Below, in pieces: positions 1 through 7,125 of a stretch of 24,771 bases of DNA. The stretch lies in contig JBCBGZ010000038.1 of NCBI GenBank assembly GCA_038526245.1, positions 1-24,771 of the forward strand, written 5' to 3'. Source of the DNA: UBA5336 sp038526245 (lineage in GTDB: Bacteria; Pseudomonadota; Alphaproteobacteria; Caulobacterales; Hyphomonadaceae). The notes beneath the pieces are model-generated. The model did no database searches, was not told the DNA's origin, and was given only the letters and a program-made list of their open reading frames with translations. The translations under genes were made by a program, and so were the position numbers. Each line of letters begins with the position of its first letter. The first letter of the stretch is position 1.

Positions 1-42
1 CGCACCGTCGGCGCCGGCGTGGTCTCCAAAATCGAAAAGTAA
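1..42 (+). CDS. tuf: Elongation factor Tu, C-terminal end (partial)
   Basis: The first 13 codons in frame 1 read RTVGAGVVSKIEK before a TAA. This matches the end of EF-Tu domain III, the GRTVGAGVV...I-E motif found at the C-terminus of nearly all bacterial EF-Tu proteins. EF-Tu is the GTPase that brings aminoacyl-tRNA to the ribosome. Only the tail lies in the window. Its place just before the S10 operon is the usual str-S10 arrangement (rpsL-rpsG-fusA-tuf-rpsJ), although here another gene lies between tuf and rpsJ. The stretch is short, but the motif and the context agree. Confidence 0.88.
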   Translation, partial: RTVGAGVVSKIEK

Positions 43-68
43 GCCAACCGCTTACAAAGCAAAACACC

Positions 69-99
69 AAAGGCCGCCCTGGTTTGGGCGGCCTTTTTT
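69..99 (+). terminator. Intrinsic terminator after tuf
   Basis: An 8-bp GC-only stem, GGCCGCCC (72-79) with GGGCGGCC (86-93), has a 6-nt loop. Three A-T pairs can extend its base, and a run of six T (94-99) follows. This is a textbook Rho-independent terminator. It should end the str operon (tuf) and separate it from the SRPBCC gene and the S10 operon. Confidence 0.92.
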
Positions 100-172
100 G
101 TTGGCTGGCGGGGGAGCGGTGTTTCAGTCGGAGGCGTTTGGCGGTAGTCTCAGGCGTTGGAGGGAGACACCG

Positions 173-715
173 ATGTTTGTAACGCGCCACAGTCTATGCA
201 TGGGCATGATGGCGTTGACCTGCTTTGCGGGTGTTGCGCAAGGCGAAGTCATATCGTCAGGACCTGATCATTACACGCTGAAGCAAGAAGCCGAATCGCC
301 TTTGCCACTGGACGAGCTGTGGGAGCGATTGATCGAGCCCGCCAAGTGGTGGCACCCCGATCATACCTATTCGGGAGACGCCAATAATCTGGTCCTCGAT
401 CTGGAGCCCGGCGGCACGTGGAGCGAGGCCTGGGATGAGAACTTCGTTGTCCATGGCCGCATCATGCTTGTAAAAAACAAGGAAGAATTGCGTCTGGATG
501 CGCCATTCGGCCCGCTTCAGGAACGCGCGGTGACCGTTGTCTGGACAATCTCGCTGATGGAAACTGAAGTCGGCGGCACGTATGTGCGTTTTGAGGAGCA
601 GGCTAGTGGTTCTCAAACAAGCGGCCTGGACGCGCTAGCGCCTGCCGTCGACTATGTGAAATCCGAGGCAATTCAAAGACTCGTGGATCCAGCGGTGGGG
701 CCAGAAGATCGCTAA
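173..715 (+). CDS. Small exported SRPBCC-domain (polyketide cyclase-like) protein
   Basis: This protein is 180 aa. ATG 173 is chosen because GGAGGGAG (159-166) sits 6 nt upstream; an earlier in-frame TTG at 98 lies inside the terminator T-run. Residues 1 to about 26 look like a Sec signal peptide: MFVTRH, then a hydrophobic core (CMGMMALTCFAGVA), with probable cleavage near AQG-E. The rest has the SRPBCC/START-like pattern: the start helix SPLPLDELWERLIEPAKWW, then alternating strands including the GGTWSEAW segment, and a long C-terminal helix (LDALAPAVDYVKSEAIQRLV). Such folds bind hydrophobic ligands in a cavity; no ligand or reaction can be named here. The gene sits alone between the tuf terminator and rpsJ, which is an unusual place. 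No convincing promoter was seen in the short 5' space, and no terminator follows it. Confidence 0.75.
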   Translation: MFVTRHSLCMGMMALTCFAGVAQGEVISSGPDHYTLKQEAESPLPLDELWERLIEPAKWWHPDHTYSGDANNLVLDLEPGGTWSEAWDENFVVHGRIMLVKNKEELRLDAPFGPLQERAVTVVWTISLMETEVGGTYVRFEEQASGSQTSGLDALAPAVDYVKSEAIQRLVDPAVGPEDR

Positions 716-762
716 CACTGCGCCCAGGGGAGAGCACCCTCACATTTCCTTCACACAGGGTG

Positions 763-791
763 TTGACGCCGGGTTCTCCACACCGTAAGAC
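763..791 (+). promoter_or_regulatory. Candidate sigma-70 promoter of the S10 operon
   Basis: TTGACG (763-768), a 17-nt spacer and TAAGAC (786-791) fit a housekeeping promoter with a good -35 and a weak -10. A GC-rich discriminator (CGCGCC) follows, as is common for stringently controlled ribosomal promoters. The -35 block TTGACGCCG is identical to the one in the stronger promoter before rpsM. Transcription would begin near 798, giving a leader of about 160 nt before rpsJ. The match is by eye only. Confidence 0.45.
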
Positions 792-878
792 CGCGCCTTC
801 GAAGGGATGGCCGTGCGCGTAGTCCGCGCAGACGCGTCCCCCGAAACGAGACAATTAAGTGCCATGAGTGGCCAAGGC

Positions 879-898
879 GCGCCCCCTGAGGCGGGCGC
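879..898 (+). other. Hairpin in the rpsJ leader
   Basis: GCGCCC (879-884) pairs with GGGCGC (893-898) around an 8-nt loop, within the 245-nt gene-free space (716-960) upstream of rpsJ. A short T-rich stretch (GGCGTTTTC, 912-920) lies about 14 nt further on. In gamma-proteobacteria the S10 leader is the target of L4 feedback; this hairpin could be a lineage-specific counterpart or a weak attenuator. The rest of 716-960 shows only the promoter candidate and no plausible gene. Confidence 0.35.
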
Positions 899-960
899 AC
901 AGGCCTCTTCTGGCGTTTTCACATGGGTTCGCGAGCCCGGATTGAAGGCAGGTAGTCGAG

Positions 961-1281
961 ATGGAACGACAGAACATTCGGATCAGGCTCAAAGCCTTCG
1001 ATCACCGTCAGCTTGACGCGTCGGCTAAGGAAATTGTGTCCACGGCCAAGCGTACGGGCGCGGACGTGCGCGGCCCGATCCCGTTGCCGACACGGATTGA
1101 GCGCTTCACCGTGAACCGAAGCCCCCACGTGAACAAGAAGTCCCGCGAACAGTTCGAGGTGCGCACCCATAAGCGCATTCTGGATATCGTGGACCCAACC
1201 CCGCAGACCGTTGACGCGCTGATGAAGCTCGATCTGTCGGCTGGCGTTGGTATTGAAATCAAGCTTGAGGGAGGCCGCTAA
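961..1281 (+). CDS. rpsJ: 30S ribosomal protein S10
   Basis: At 106 aa it matches S10 throughout. The N-terminus MERQNIRIRLKAFDHRQLD corresponds to the family's NQRIRIRLKAFDHR, and the centre carries the long-loop region GPIPLPTRIERFTVNRSPHV. S10 belongs to the 30S head and is also NusE, which joins NusB in antitermination. It is the first gene of the S10 operon. ATG 961 gives the standard N-terminus; the ribosome-binding site is weak (purine-rich GGCAGGTAG upstream). The stop overlaps the rplC start by one base (taATG), so the two are probably coupled. Confidence 0.97.
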   Translation: MERQNIRIRLKAFDHRQLDASAKEIVSTAKRTGADVRGPIPLPTRIERFTVNRSPHVNKKSREQFEVRTHKRILDIVDPTPQTVDALMKLDLSAGVGIEIKLEGGR

Positions 1282-2336
1282 TGGCGCTGCCCCAGGAACG
1301 CTCCGGCGTAATTGCCAAAAAGCTTGGCATGACACGCGTCTTCGATGATGAGGGTCGCCACATCCCTGTCACGGTGCTTGGCCTTGAAGGTTGCCAGGTC
1401 ATCGGGCTGCGCACGGACGAGGATCGCGAAGTCACGGTCAATCGCGGCAAGAAGAAAGACAAGATCAAGGTCACCCGCAATGATGGCTACACCGCCATCG
1501 TGATGGGGGCCGGCGACAAAAAGGCAAAGCGCACAGCCGCGTCGCAGCGCGCCGCGTTTGCAAAGGCAGGCGTTGCCCCCAAGCGCAAGATTGTCGAGTT
1601 CCGCACGAAGGGCGCGCTGCCTGAGGTCGGGTCTGAAGTTGTCGCTGACCACTTCGTGCCGGGCCAGAAGGTCGATATCGCGGGTCTGACCATCGGTAAG
1701 GGTTTCGCCGGTGCGATGAAGCGCTGGAACTTTGGTGGTCTGCGCGCCTCCCACGGTGTGTCGATCTCCCACCGTTCCCATGGTTCGACCGGTCAGTGCC
1801 AGGACCCCGGCCGGGTGTTCAAAGGCAAGAAGATGGCTGGCCACTACGGTCAGGAGCGTCGCACGGTTCAGAATATCACCGTTGTTCGCACGGACACGGA
1901 GCGCGGCCTGATCCTCGTGAAGGGCGCCATTCCTGGCGCCGAGGGCGCCTGGGTTGAGGTGCGCGACGCTGTGAAAAAAGCCCGGCATGAAGAGGCTCCG
2001 GCGGAAGGCTCTTTCCGCGCGCCGACGAAGACGGATACTCCGAGTGAGGCGCCTGCCAAGATTGAGGGCACCGCGGCTGACAATATTGTTCTGGTCGACG
2101 GCATCGGGCCAAAAGCGGAAGAGCAGCTGAAGGAAAAAGGCCTCGGCACGCTGAGCGCATTTGTGAGTGCCGATGCGGGCGAGCGCGACGCTGTTCTGGA
2201 AGAGCTTGGCGTTGCCGAAAAGGCCGCTACGGAAGAGTGGGTCAAGCAGGCTGAGGACATTCTCGCCGGCGGAGAGCCCCGCGCCCAGGTCGACAAGGAC
2301 CTGCTCAAGAAACTTCTCAGCGAGGGCGGTGAATAA
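1281..2336 (+). CDS. rplC: 50S ribosomal protein L3 with C-terminal helix-hairpin-helix extension
   Basis: Residues 1 to about 233 are a normal L3, starting with SGVIAKKLGMTRVFDD and carrying the GQCQDPGRVFKGKKMAG core. That core holds the glutamine which PrmB methylates in the family. The usual length is 205-250 aa, but this protein is 351. After a Pro/Glu/Thr/Ala-rich linker (about 234-265), residues 266-328 contain DNIVLVDGIGPKAEEQLKEKG and end with EEWVKQAEDILAGG. This is a helix-hairpin-helix module of the HHH_5 kind, better known at the C-terminus of some alphaproteobacterial L21 proteins. A charged tail (DKDLLKKLLSEGGE) closes it. L3 helps start 50S assembly and lies near the peptidyl-transferase centre. 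The frame runs unbroken into the one-base overlap with rplD, so the extension is not an assembly artefact of a split ORF. Confidence 0.96.
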   Translation: MALPQERSGVIAKKLGMTRVFDDEGRHIPVTVLGLEGCQVIGLRTDEDREVTVNRGKKKDKIKVTRNDGYTAIVMGAGDKKAKRTAASQRAAFAKAGVAPKRKIVEFRTKGALPEVGSEVVADHFVPGQKVDIAGLTIGKGFAGAMKRWNFGGLRASHGVSISHRSHGSTGQCQDPGRVFKGKKMAGHYGQERRTVQNITVVRTDTERGLILVKGAIPGAEGAWVEVRDAVKKARHEEAPAEGSFRAPTKTDTPSEAPAKIEGTAADNIVLVDGIGPKAEEQLKEKGLGTLSAFVSADAGERDAVLEELGVAEKAATEEWVKQAEDILAGGEPRAQVDKDLLKKLLSEGGE

Positions 2337-2977
2337 TGGAACTCGCAGTCAAGACATTGGACGGTAAGTCCGCTGGCAAGGCCAAGCTGGATGATGCCAT
2401 CTTCGGTATCGAAGAGATCCGCGGTGACATCCTGCAGCGCACCGTTCGTTGGCAACTCGCAAAGCGCCAGGCCGGTACGCACAAGACCCAGTCACGCTCG
2501 GAAGTCTCTGTGACGACGAAGAAATTCGTTCGCCAGAAGGGCTCTGGCGGCGCGCGCCACGGATCCCGCAATGCGCCGATCTTTGTTGGTGGTGGTGTGG
2601 CCCACGGCCCACGCGTGCGTAGCCACGCCCATGATCTTCCCAAGAAGGTCCGGAAGCTGGCCTTGGCGCACGCTCTGTCCTCCAAGGTGAAGGACGGGTC
2701 GCTCGTCGTGCTGGATGCGGCAACCGCCGATAGCCCGAAGACCAAGGAACTGGCCGGGAAGCTCAAGGGCCTCGAGTTGAACAATGCGCTGATCATTGGC
2801 GGTGTTGAGCTGGATGAGAACTTCACGCGTGCGGCGCGTAACATCCCGAATGTGGATGTGCTGCCGGTGGCAGGCCTGAATGTCTACGACGTGCTGCGTC
2901 GTCACAAGCTGGTAGTCACCAAGGACGCCCTCGAAGGCATCGAAGCGCGCTTCAATGGCGCGAAGGCGGAGGGCTAG
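2336..2977 (+). CDS. rplD: 50S ribosomal protein L4
   Basis: This 213-aa protein has the L4 extended-loop signature RQKGSGGARHGSRNAPIFVGGGVAHGP, which lines the exit tunnel, and the C-terminal PNVDVLPVAGLNVYDVLRRHKLVVTKDAL block. L4 binds 23S rRNA domain I. In E. coli it also represses its own operon by binding the S10 leader; whether that happens here is unknown. The start overlaps the rplC stop (taATG), and rplW begins 3 nt after its stop, so translation is likely coupled through rplC-rplD-rplW. Confidence 0.97.
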   Translation: MELAVKTLDGKSAGKAKLDDAIFGIEEIRGDILQRTVRWQLAKRQAGTHKTQSRSEVSVTTKKFVRQKGSGGARHGSRNAPIFVGGGVAHGPRVRSHAHDLPKKVRKLALAHALSSKVKDGSLVVLDAATADSPKTKELAGKLKGLELNNALIIGGVELDENFTRAARNIPNVDVLPVAGLNVYDVLRRHKLVVTKDALEGIEARFNGAKAEG

Positions 2978-2980
2978 ATC

Positions 2981-3280
2981 ATGGCTGAAGTTCAGACCCG
3001 CGATTATGACGTCATCCTGGCGCCGGTGATCACTGAGAAGTCGACCCTCGTGGCCGAAGAAAACAAGATCATCTTTCAGGTGCCGTTGACGGCCACCAAG
3101 GACGATATCAAGCGCGCCGTTGAAGGCCTGTTCAAGGTCGATGTGACCAAGGTCAACACGTTGCGTGTGAAGGGCAAGACCAAGCGCTTCCGCGGTCGTC
3201 TTGGCCGTCGTTCAGACATCAAGAAAGCCATCGTGACCCTCAAAGAGGGTCAGTCCGTCGACATCACGACGGGCCTCTAG
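2981..3280 (+). CDS. rplW: 50S ribosomal protein L23
   Basis: At 99 aa it has the L23 pattern: DVILAPVITEKSTLVAEENK near the N-terminus, then VEGLFKVDVTKVNTLRVKGKTKRFRGRLGRRSDIKKAIVTL. L23 sits at the tunnel exit and is the docking site for trigger factor and SRP. It follows rplD by 3 nt, and 21 nt later rplB begins behind its own AGGAG site. Confidence 0.97.
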   Translation: MAEVQTRDYDVILAPVITEKSTLVAEENKIIFQVPLTATKDDIKRAVEGLFKVDVTKVNTLRVKGKTKRFRGRLGRRSDIKKAIVTLKEGQSVDITTGL

Positions 3281-3301
3281 GGGCGAGCGAGGAGACACAC
3301 T

Positions 3302-4132
3302 ATGGCATTGAAGACATACAATCCCACCTCGCCAGGGCGCCGTGAGCTGGTCACCGTTGACCGCTCCGATCTCTATAAAGGGCGCCCGGAGAAGTCCCTG
3401 ACAGAGGGTCTGACCAAGAAGGGTGGCCGGAACAATAATGGTCGCATCACCGCACGCCGTATCGGTGGCGGGGCGAAGCGCCTCTACCGCAAGATCGATT
3501 TCAAGCGTAACAAGTGGGACGTGTCCGCGACCGTTGAGCGTCTTGAGTACGATCCGAACCGGACCGCATTCATCGCTCTGATTCGCTACGAAGACGGTGA
3601 AGTCAGCTACATCATTGCGCCGCAGCGTCTTGCCGTGGGCGACAAGGTGGTGACGTCCGCAACGGCTGACATCAAGCCGGGCAACGTTCTGCCGCTTAAG
3701 AATATTCCCGTCGGCACGATCATCCACAATATTGAGATGAAGCCCAAGAAGGGCGCTCAGATGGTGCGCTCAGCAGGCTGTTACGCGCAGCTTGTGGGGC
3801 GTGAGGCTGGCTATGCGCAGGTCAAGCTCACCTCGGGCGAACTGCGCCGTGTTCCAGACCTGTGCCTGGCGACCATTGGCGCGGTTTCGAACCCTGACAA
3901 CATGAACAAGGTGCTCGGCAAGGCCGGCCGTAAGCGTCACATGGGCAAGCGCCCATCTGTCCGCGGCGTGGTGATGAACCCGTTCGATCACCCGCATGGT
4001 GGTGGTGAGGGTAAGTCCTCCGGTGGCCGTCACCCGGTGACGCCATGGGGCAAGAAAACCCGTGGTCCGAAAACCCGCAACAACAAGTCGACGGATCGCC
4101 TGATCATCCGCCGCCGTAACGCGAAACGCTAA
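3302..4132 (+). CDS. rplB: 50S ribosomal protein L2
   Basis: The 276-aa length is the normal L2 size. The C-terminal peptidyl-transferase-centre motif is intact: GVVMNPFDHPHGGGEGKSSGGRHPVTPWG holds the conserved His that corresponds to E. coli His229. The N-terminal RNA-binding domain (RITARRIGGGAKRLYR) is also clear. L2 binds 23S rRNA domain IV and helps subunit association. AGGAG (3290-3294) lies 7 nt before ATG 3302. Confidence 0.98.
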   Translation: MALKTYNPTSPGRRELVTVDRSDLYKGRPEKSLTEGLTKKGGRNNNGRITARRIGGGAKRLYRKIDFKRNKWDVSATVERLEYDPNRTAFIALIRYEDGEVSYIIAPQRLAVGDKVVTSATADIKPGNVLPLKNIPVGTIIHNIEMKPKKGAQMVRSAGCYAQLVGREAGYAQVKLTSGELRRVPDLCLATIGAVSNPDNMNKVLGKAGRKRHMGKRPSVRGVVMNPFDHPHGGGEGKSSGGRHPVTPWGKKTRGPKTRNNKSTDRLIIRRRNAKR

Positions 4133-4147
4133 GGGAGCGAGAGAGAC

Positions 4148-4426
4148 ATGCCCCGTTCCACATGGAAAGGCCCGTTCGTCGATGGCTATCTGCTGAAGAA
4201 AGCAGAAGCTGCGCAGAACGCTGAGAAGCGCACGGTCATCAAGACCTGGTCGCGCCGCTCAACCATCATGCCCCAGTTCATTGGCCTGAACTTCCAGGTC
4301 CACAACGGCAACAAGTTCGTGCCGGTGCTCGTGAGCGAGGAAATGGTGGGTCACAAATTTGGTGAGTTCGCACCGACCCGCACTTATTACGGCCATGGCG
4401 CCGATAAAAAAGCAAAGAGGAAGTAG
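4148..4426 (+). CDS. rpsS: 30S ribosomal protein S19
   Basis: This 92-aa protein starts MPRSTWKGPFVDGYLLKKAEA and carries KTWSRRSTIMPQFIGLNFQVHNGNKFVPVLVSEEMVGHKFGEFAPTR, the strongly conserved S19 core. S19 binds 16S rRNA in the 30S head beside S13. It lies 15 nt after rplB with a purine-rich site (GGGAGCGAGAGAG) upstream, and 2 nt before rplV. Confidence 0.97.
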   Translation: MPRSTWKGPFVDGYLLKKAEAAQNAEKRTVIKTWSRRSTIMPQFIGLNFQVHNGNKFVPVLVSEEMVGHKFGEFAPTRTYYGHGADKKAKRK

Positions 4427-4428
4427 AG

Positions 4429-4818
4429 ATGGGTAAGCCCAAAGCTCCTCCGAAGCAGGCGTCGAATGAGGCGCGCGCCGTGCTGCGTATGCATCGCGGC
4501 AGCCCGCAGAAACTCAATCTCCTGGCTGAGCAAATTCGCGGCCTTAAGGTTGAGCGCGCCATCAACGAACTGACGTTCTCGCGCAAACGCCCGGCTGAAG
4601 CTGTGCTGAAGTGCCTGAAGAGCGCGATCGCCAACGCTGAGAACAATCACGACCTGGACATCGACTCCCTCGTCATTGCCCAGGCCCATGTCGGCAAGAA
4701 CCTCGTGATGAAGCGTATCCGGGCCCGCGCCCGTGGCCGCGCCGCACGCATCCATAAACCGTTTGCCCAGCTCACCATTGTGCTGCGCGACACCAGCCTC
4801 GAAGCGGAGACCGCCTGA
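4429..4818 (+). CDS. rplV: 50S ribosomal protein L22
   Basis: At 129 aa it has the L22 helical body (LRMHRGSPQKLNLLAEQIRGLKVERAINELTFS). Its long beta-hairpin, VGKNLVMKRIRARARGRAARIHKPFAQLTIVL, reaches into the exit tunnel near the macrolide-binding region. There is a purine-rich site (AAAGAGGAAG) in front of the ATG. The stop overlaps the rpsC start by one base (TGATG). Confidence 0.97.
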   Translation: MGKPKAPPKQASNEARAVLRMHRGSPQKLNLLAEQIRGLKVERAINELTFSRKRPAEAVLKCLKSAIANAENNHDLDIDSLVIAQAHVGKNLVMKRIRARARGRAARIHKPFAQLTIVLRDTSLEAETA

Positions 4819-5555
4819 TGGGTCAGAAAGTCAATCCGATCGGCCTGCGTCTGGGAATCAACCGGACCGCTGACAGCCGCTGGTACGCCGATAGCGCCGA
4901 CTTTGGTCGTCTGCTGCACGAAGACCTGCGCATTCGCGGCCACATCAAAGGCAAGCTGAAGCAAGCTGGTATCTCCAAGATCGTGATCGAGCGTCCGCAC
5001 AAGAAGTGCCTTGTGACGATCCACACGGCCCGCCCGGGTCTGGTGATCGGTAAGAAGGGTGCAGACATTGAGAGCCTGCGTGGCCAGCTGTCCAAGATGA
5101 CCGAGGATGAGGTTCGCGTGAATCTCGTCGAAGTTCGCAAGCCTGAGATCGATGCGAACCTGGTCGCCGAAGATATTGCGCGCCAGCTTGAGCGCCGGGC
5201 TTCGTTCCGCCGCGCGATGAAGCGGTCTATCCAGTCTTCGATGCGCCTTGGTGCGCTCGGCGTGCGTGTGATGGTTGCCGGTCGTCTGGGCGGCGCCGAG
5301 ATCGCGCGTACGGAACAGTATGCAGAGGGCTCCGTCCCGCTGCACACGCTTCGCGCAGATATCGACTATGGCACGGCCGAGGCGCTGACCACCTACGGGA
5401 TCATTGGCATCAAGGTCTGGGTCTATAAGGGCGAGATCATGGAGCATGATCCCATGGCCCAGGACAAGAAGCTGGAAAGCTCCGGCCAGGCCCGTGCGCG
5501 CTCAAGCGGCGGCGGTCGTGGTCCAGCGTCCGGTTCGCAAGCGGGAGGCAACTGA
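4818..5555 (+). CDS. rpsC: 30S ribosomal protein S3
   Basis: At 245 aa it opens MGQKVNPIGLRLGINRTADSRWYAD. The KH domain has its GxxG loop as GLVIGKKGADIE, followed by the C-terminal domain with AEIARTEQYAEGSVPLHTLRADIDYG. S3 forms part of the mRNA entry channel. A Gly/Ser/Arg-rich tail (about residues 215-245) is longer than in E. coli but of a kind common in alphaproteobacteria. It overlaps both rplV and rplP by one base. Confidence 0.97.
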   Translation: MGQKVNPIGLRLGINRTADSRWYADSADFGRLLHEDLRIRGHIKGKLKQAGISKIVIERPHKKCLVTIHTARPGLVIGKKGADIESLRGQLSKMTEDEVRVNLVEVRKPEIDANLVAEDIARQLERRASFRRAMKRSIQSSMRLGALGVRVMVAGRLGGAEIARTEQYAEGSVPLHTLRADIDYGTAEALTTYGIIGIKVWVYKGEIMEHDPMAQDKKLESSGQARARSSGGGRGPASGSQAGGN

Positions 5556-5971
5556 TGCTGCAGCCTAAGCGCACAAAATACCGGAAGGCTTTCAAAGGCC
5601 GGATCAAGGGTGTCACCAAAGGTGGATCGAGCCTGAATTTCGGCTCCTTCGGACTGAAAGCTCTTGAGCCTGAGCGTGTCACCGCTCGCCAGATTGAGGC
5701 AACCCGCCGGGCCGTCACGCGTCACATGAAGCGTCAAGGCAAGGTGTGGATCCGCGTTTTCCCGGATCTGCCCGTTTCGGCCAAGCCGATCGAAGTGCGG
5801 ATGGGTAAGGGTAAGGGCTCGATCGACCGTTGGGTCGCGCGGGTCGCGCCTGGACGCATCCTGTTTGAAATCGACGGTGTTCCGGAAGACATCGCCCGTG
5901 AGGCCCTGCGCCTCGGCGCGGCGAAGCTTCCTGTCAGAACCAAAATCGTCAAGCGCATTGAGGGGATCTAG
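5555..5971 (+). CDS. rplP: 50S ribosomal protein L16
   Basis: The 138-aa length is typical. The protein starts MLQPKRTKYRKAFKGRIKG and contains GSFGLKALEPERVTARQIEATRRA and the highly conserved VRMGKGKGSIDRWVARVAPGRILFEIDGV. L16 binds near the A-site and helps place tRNA acceptor ends. Its start overlaps the rpsC stop (TGATG), and rpmC follows 2 nt after its stop. Confidence 0.97.
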   Translation: MLQPKRTKYRKAFKGRIKGVTKGGSSLNFGSFGLKALEPERVTARQIEATRRAVTRHMKRQGKVWIRVFPDLPVSAKPIEVRMGKGKGSIDRWVARVAPGRILFEIDGVPEDIAREALRLGAAKLPVRTKIVKRIEGI

Positions 5972-5973
5972 CC

Positions 5974-6177
5974 ATGACTGCTGAAGACCTGCGCGGGAAA
6001 AGTGTGGATCAGTTGCGCGAAGAACTCGCCAAGCTGAAGAAGGAGCAGTTCAACCTGCGCTTTCAGATGGCCACGAGCCAACTTGAGAAGACACACCGGA
6101 TGACAGAAGTGCGCCGCGAAGTGGCGCGCGTGAAGACAATCCTGCGCGAGAAGGCTCGCGCCGGTGTGGAAGGCTGA
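5974..6177 (+). CDS. rpmC: 50S ribosomal protein L29
   Basis: This 67-aa, all-helical protein reads MTAEDLRGKSVDQLREELAKLKKEQFNLRFQMATSQLEKTHRMTEVRREVARVKTILRE, which is L29 along its whole length. L29 sits at the tunnel exit beside L23. It is placed between rplP and rpsQ as in nearly all bacteria. Confidence 0.97.
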   Translation: MTAEDLRGKSVDQLREELAKLKKEQFNLRFQMATSQLEKTHRMTEVRREVARVKTILREKARAGVEG

Positions 6178-6188
6178 GGAGAGACCAG

Positions 6189-6440
6189 ATGCCCAAACGT
6201 ATCCTTGAAGGTGTTGTGGTCTCTGCCAAGCAGGACAAGACCGCCGTGGTGCGGGTCGACCGGACCTACACACACCCGCTCTACAAGAAGATCGTTCGCC
6301 GTTCGAAGAAGTACCACGCCCATGATGAGGGCAATGTGGCCGTCGAAGGGTCAACGGTGACCATTCAGGAGTGCCCCCCGCGCTCGAAGCTGAAGACCTG
6401 GGAACTGGTCGACGGCAAGGCAGGAGGTTCTGACGCATGA
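6189..6440 (+). CDS. rpsQ: 30S ribosomal protein S17
   Basis: At 83 aa it has the S17 OB-fold sequence: GVVVSAKQDKTAVVRVDRTYTHPLYKKIVRRSKKYHAHDE, then GSTVTIQECPPRSKLKTWELV. S17 is an early-binding 30S protein. An AGGAGAG site (6177-6183) lies 5 nt before the ATG. The stop overlaps the rplN start by 4 nt (ATGA). Confidence 0.97.
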   Translation: MPKRILEGVVVSAKQDKTAVVRVDRTYTHPLYKKIVRRSKKYHAHDEGNVAVEGSTVTIQECPPRSKLKTWELVDGKAGGSDA

Positions 6441-6805
6441 TCCAGATGCAATCCAACCTCCGCGTGGCTGACAATTCCGGCGCGCGCCGTGTCCAGTGCA
6501 TCAAGGTACTGGGCGGCGCTGGTCGTCGTTACGCCAGCGTGGGCGACATCATTGTGGTGTCGATCAAGGAAGCGATCCCCACGGGCCGCGTCAAAAAGGG
6601 TGATGTGCGCCGCGCCGTTGTGGTGCGCGTGGCAAAGGACATCAAGCGTCCGGACGGGTCAGTGATCCGCTTCGACACGAACGCCGCTGTCCTGGTGAAC
6701 AATAATGACGAGCCGATCGGCACGCGGATCTTTGGCCCGGTTCCTCGCGAACTGCGCGCCAAGAACCACATGAAGATCATCTCGCTGGCGCCGGAGGTGC
6801 TGTAG
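6437..6805 (+). CDS. rplN: 50S ribosomal protein L14
   Basis: This is a standard 122-aa L14. It starts MIQMQSNLRVADNSGARRVQCIKVLGG and ends EPIGTRIFGPVPRELRAKNHMKIISLAPEVL. L14 lies at the subunit interface and is the site where RsfS blocks joining. It overlaps rpsQ by 4 nt, with AGGAGG (6421-6426) inside the rpsQ end serving as its ribosome-binding site. Confidence 0.98.
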   Translation: MIQMQSNLRVADNSGARRVQCIKVLGGAGRRYASVGDIIVVSIKEAIPTGRVKKGDVRRAVVVRVAKDIKRPDGSVIRFDTNAAVLVNNNDEPIGTRIFGPVPRELRAKNHMKIISLAPEVL

Positions 6806-6807
6806 TC

Positions 6808-7125
6808 ATGGCTGCGAAGATCAAAAAGGGTGATACGGTTGTTGTGACCACCGGGCGCTACAAGGGCCAGGAGGGGCAGGTGCTCCGTGTGATCACCGAT
6901 ACCAACCGTGTGGTTGTGCAGGGTGTGAACATCGTCACGCGCCACCAGCGCCCGAACCAGATGGATCCCGGCGGCATCAAGCGATTTGAAGCGCCGATCG
7001 ATGTTTCAAACGTCGCCCACAAGGACCCTGTGGACGGCAAGCCTGTCCGCGTCGGCTTCAAGACCGACGAGCACGGTCGCAAAACCCGTTTTGCCAAACG
7101 GTCTGGGGAGCAGATCGATGTCTGA
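6808..7125 (+). CDS. rplX: 50S ribosomal protein L24
   Basis: At 105 aa it has the KOW motif near the N-terminus (KKGDTVVVTTGRYKGQEGQVLRV) and the conserved VQGVNIVTRHQRPNQMDPGGI and PVRVGFKTDEHGRKTRFAKRSGE segments. L24 begins 50S assembly by binding the 5' end of 23S rRNA. Its last codons overlap the rplE start by 8 nt, so the rplE ribosome-binding site is inside rplX. Confidence 0.97.
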   Translation: MAAKIKKGDTVVVTTGRYKGQEGQVLRVITDTNRVVVQGVNIVTRHQRPNQMDPGGIKRFEAPIDVSNVAHKDPVDGKPVRVGFKTDEHGRKTRFAKRSGEQIDV

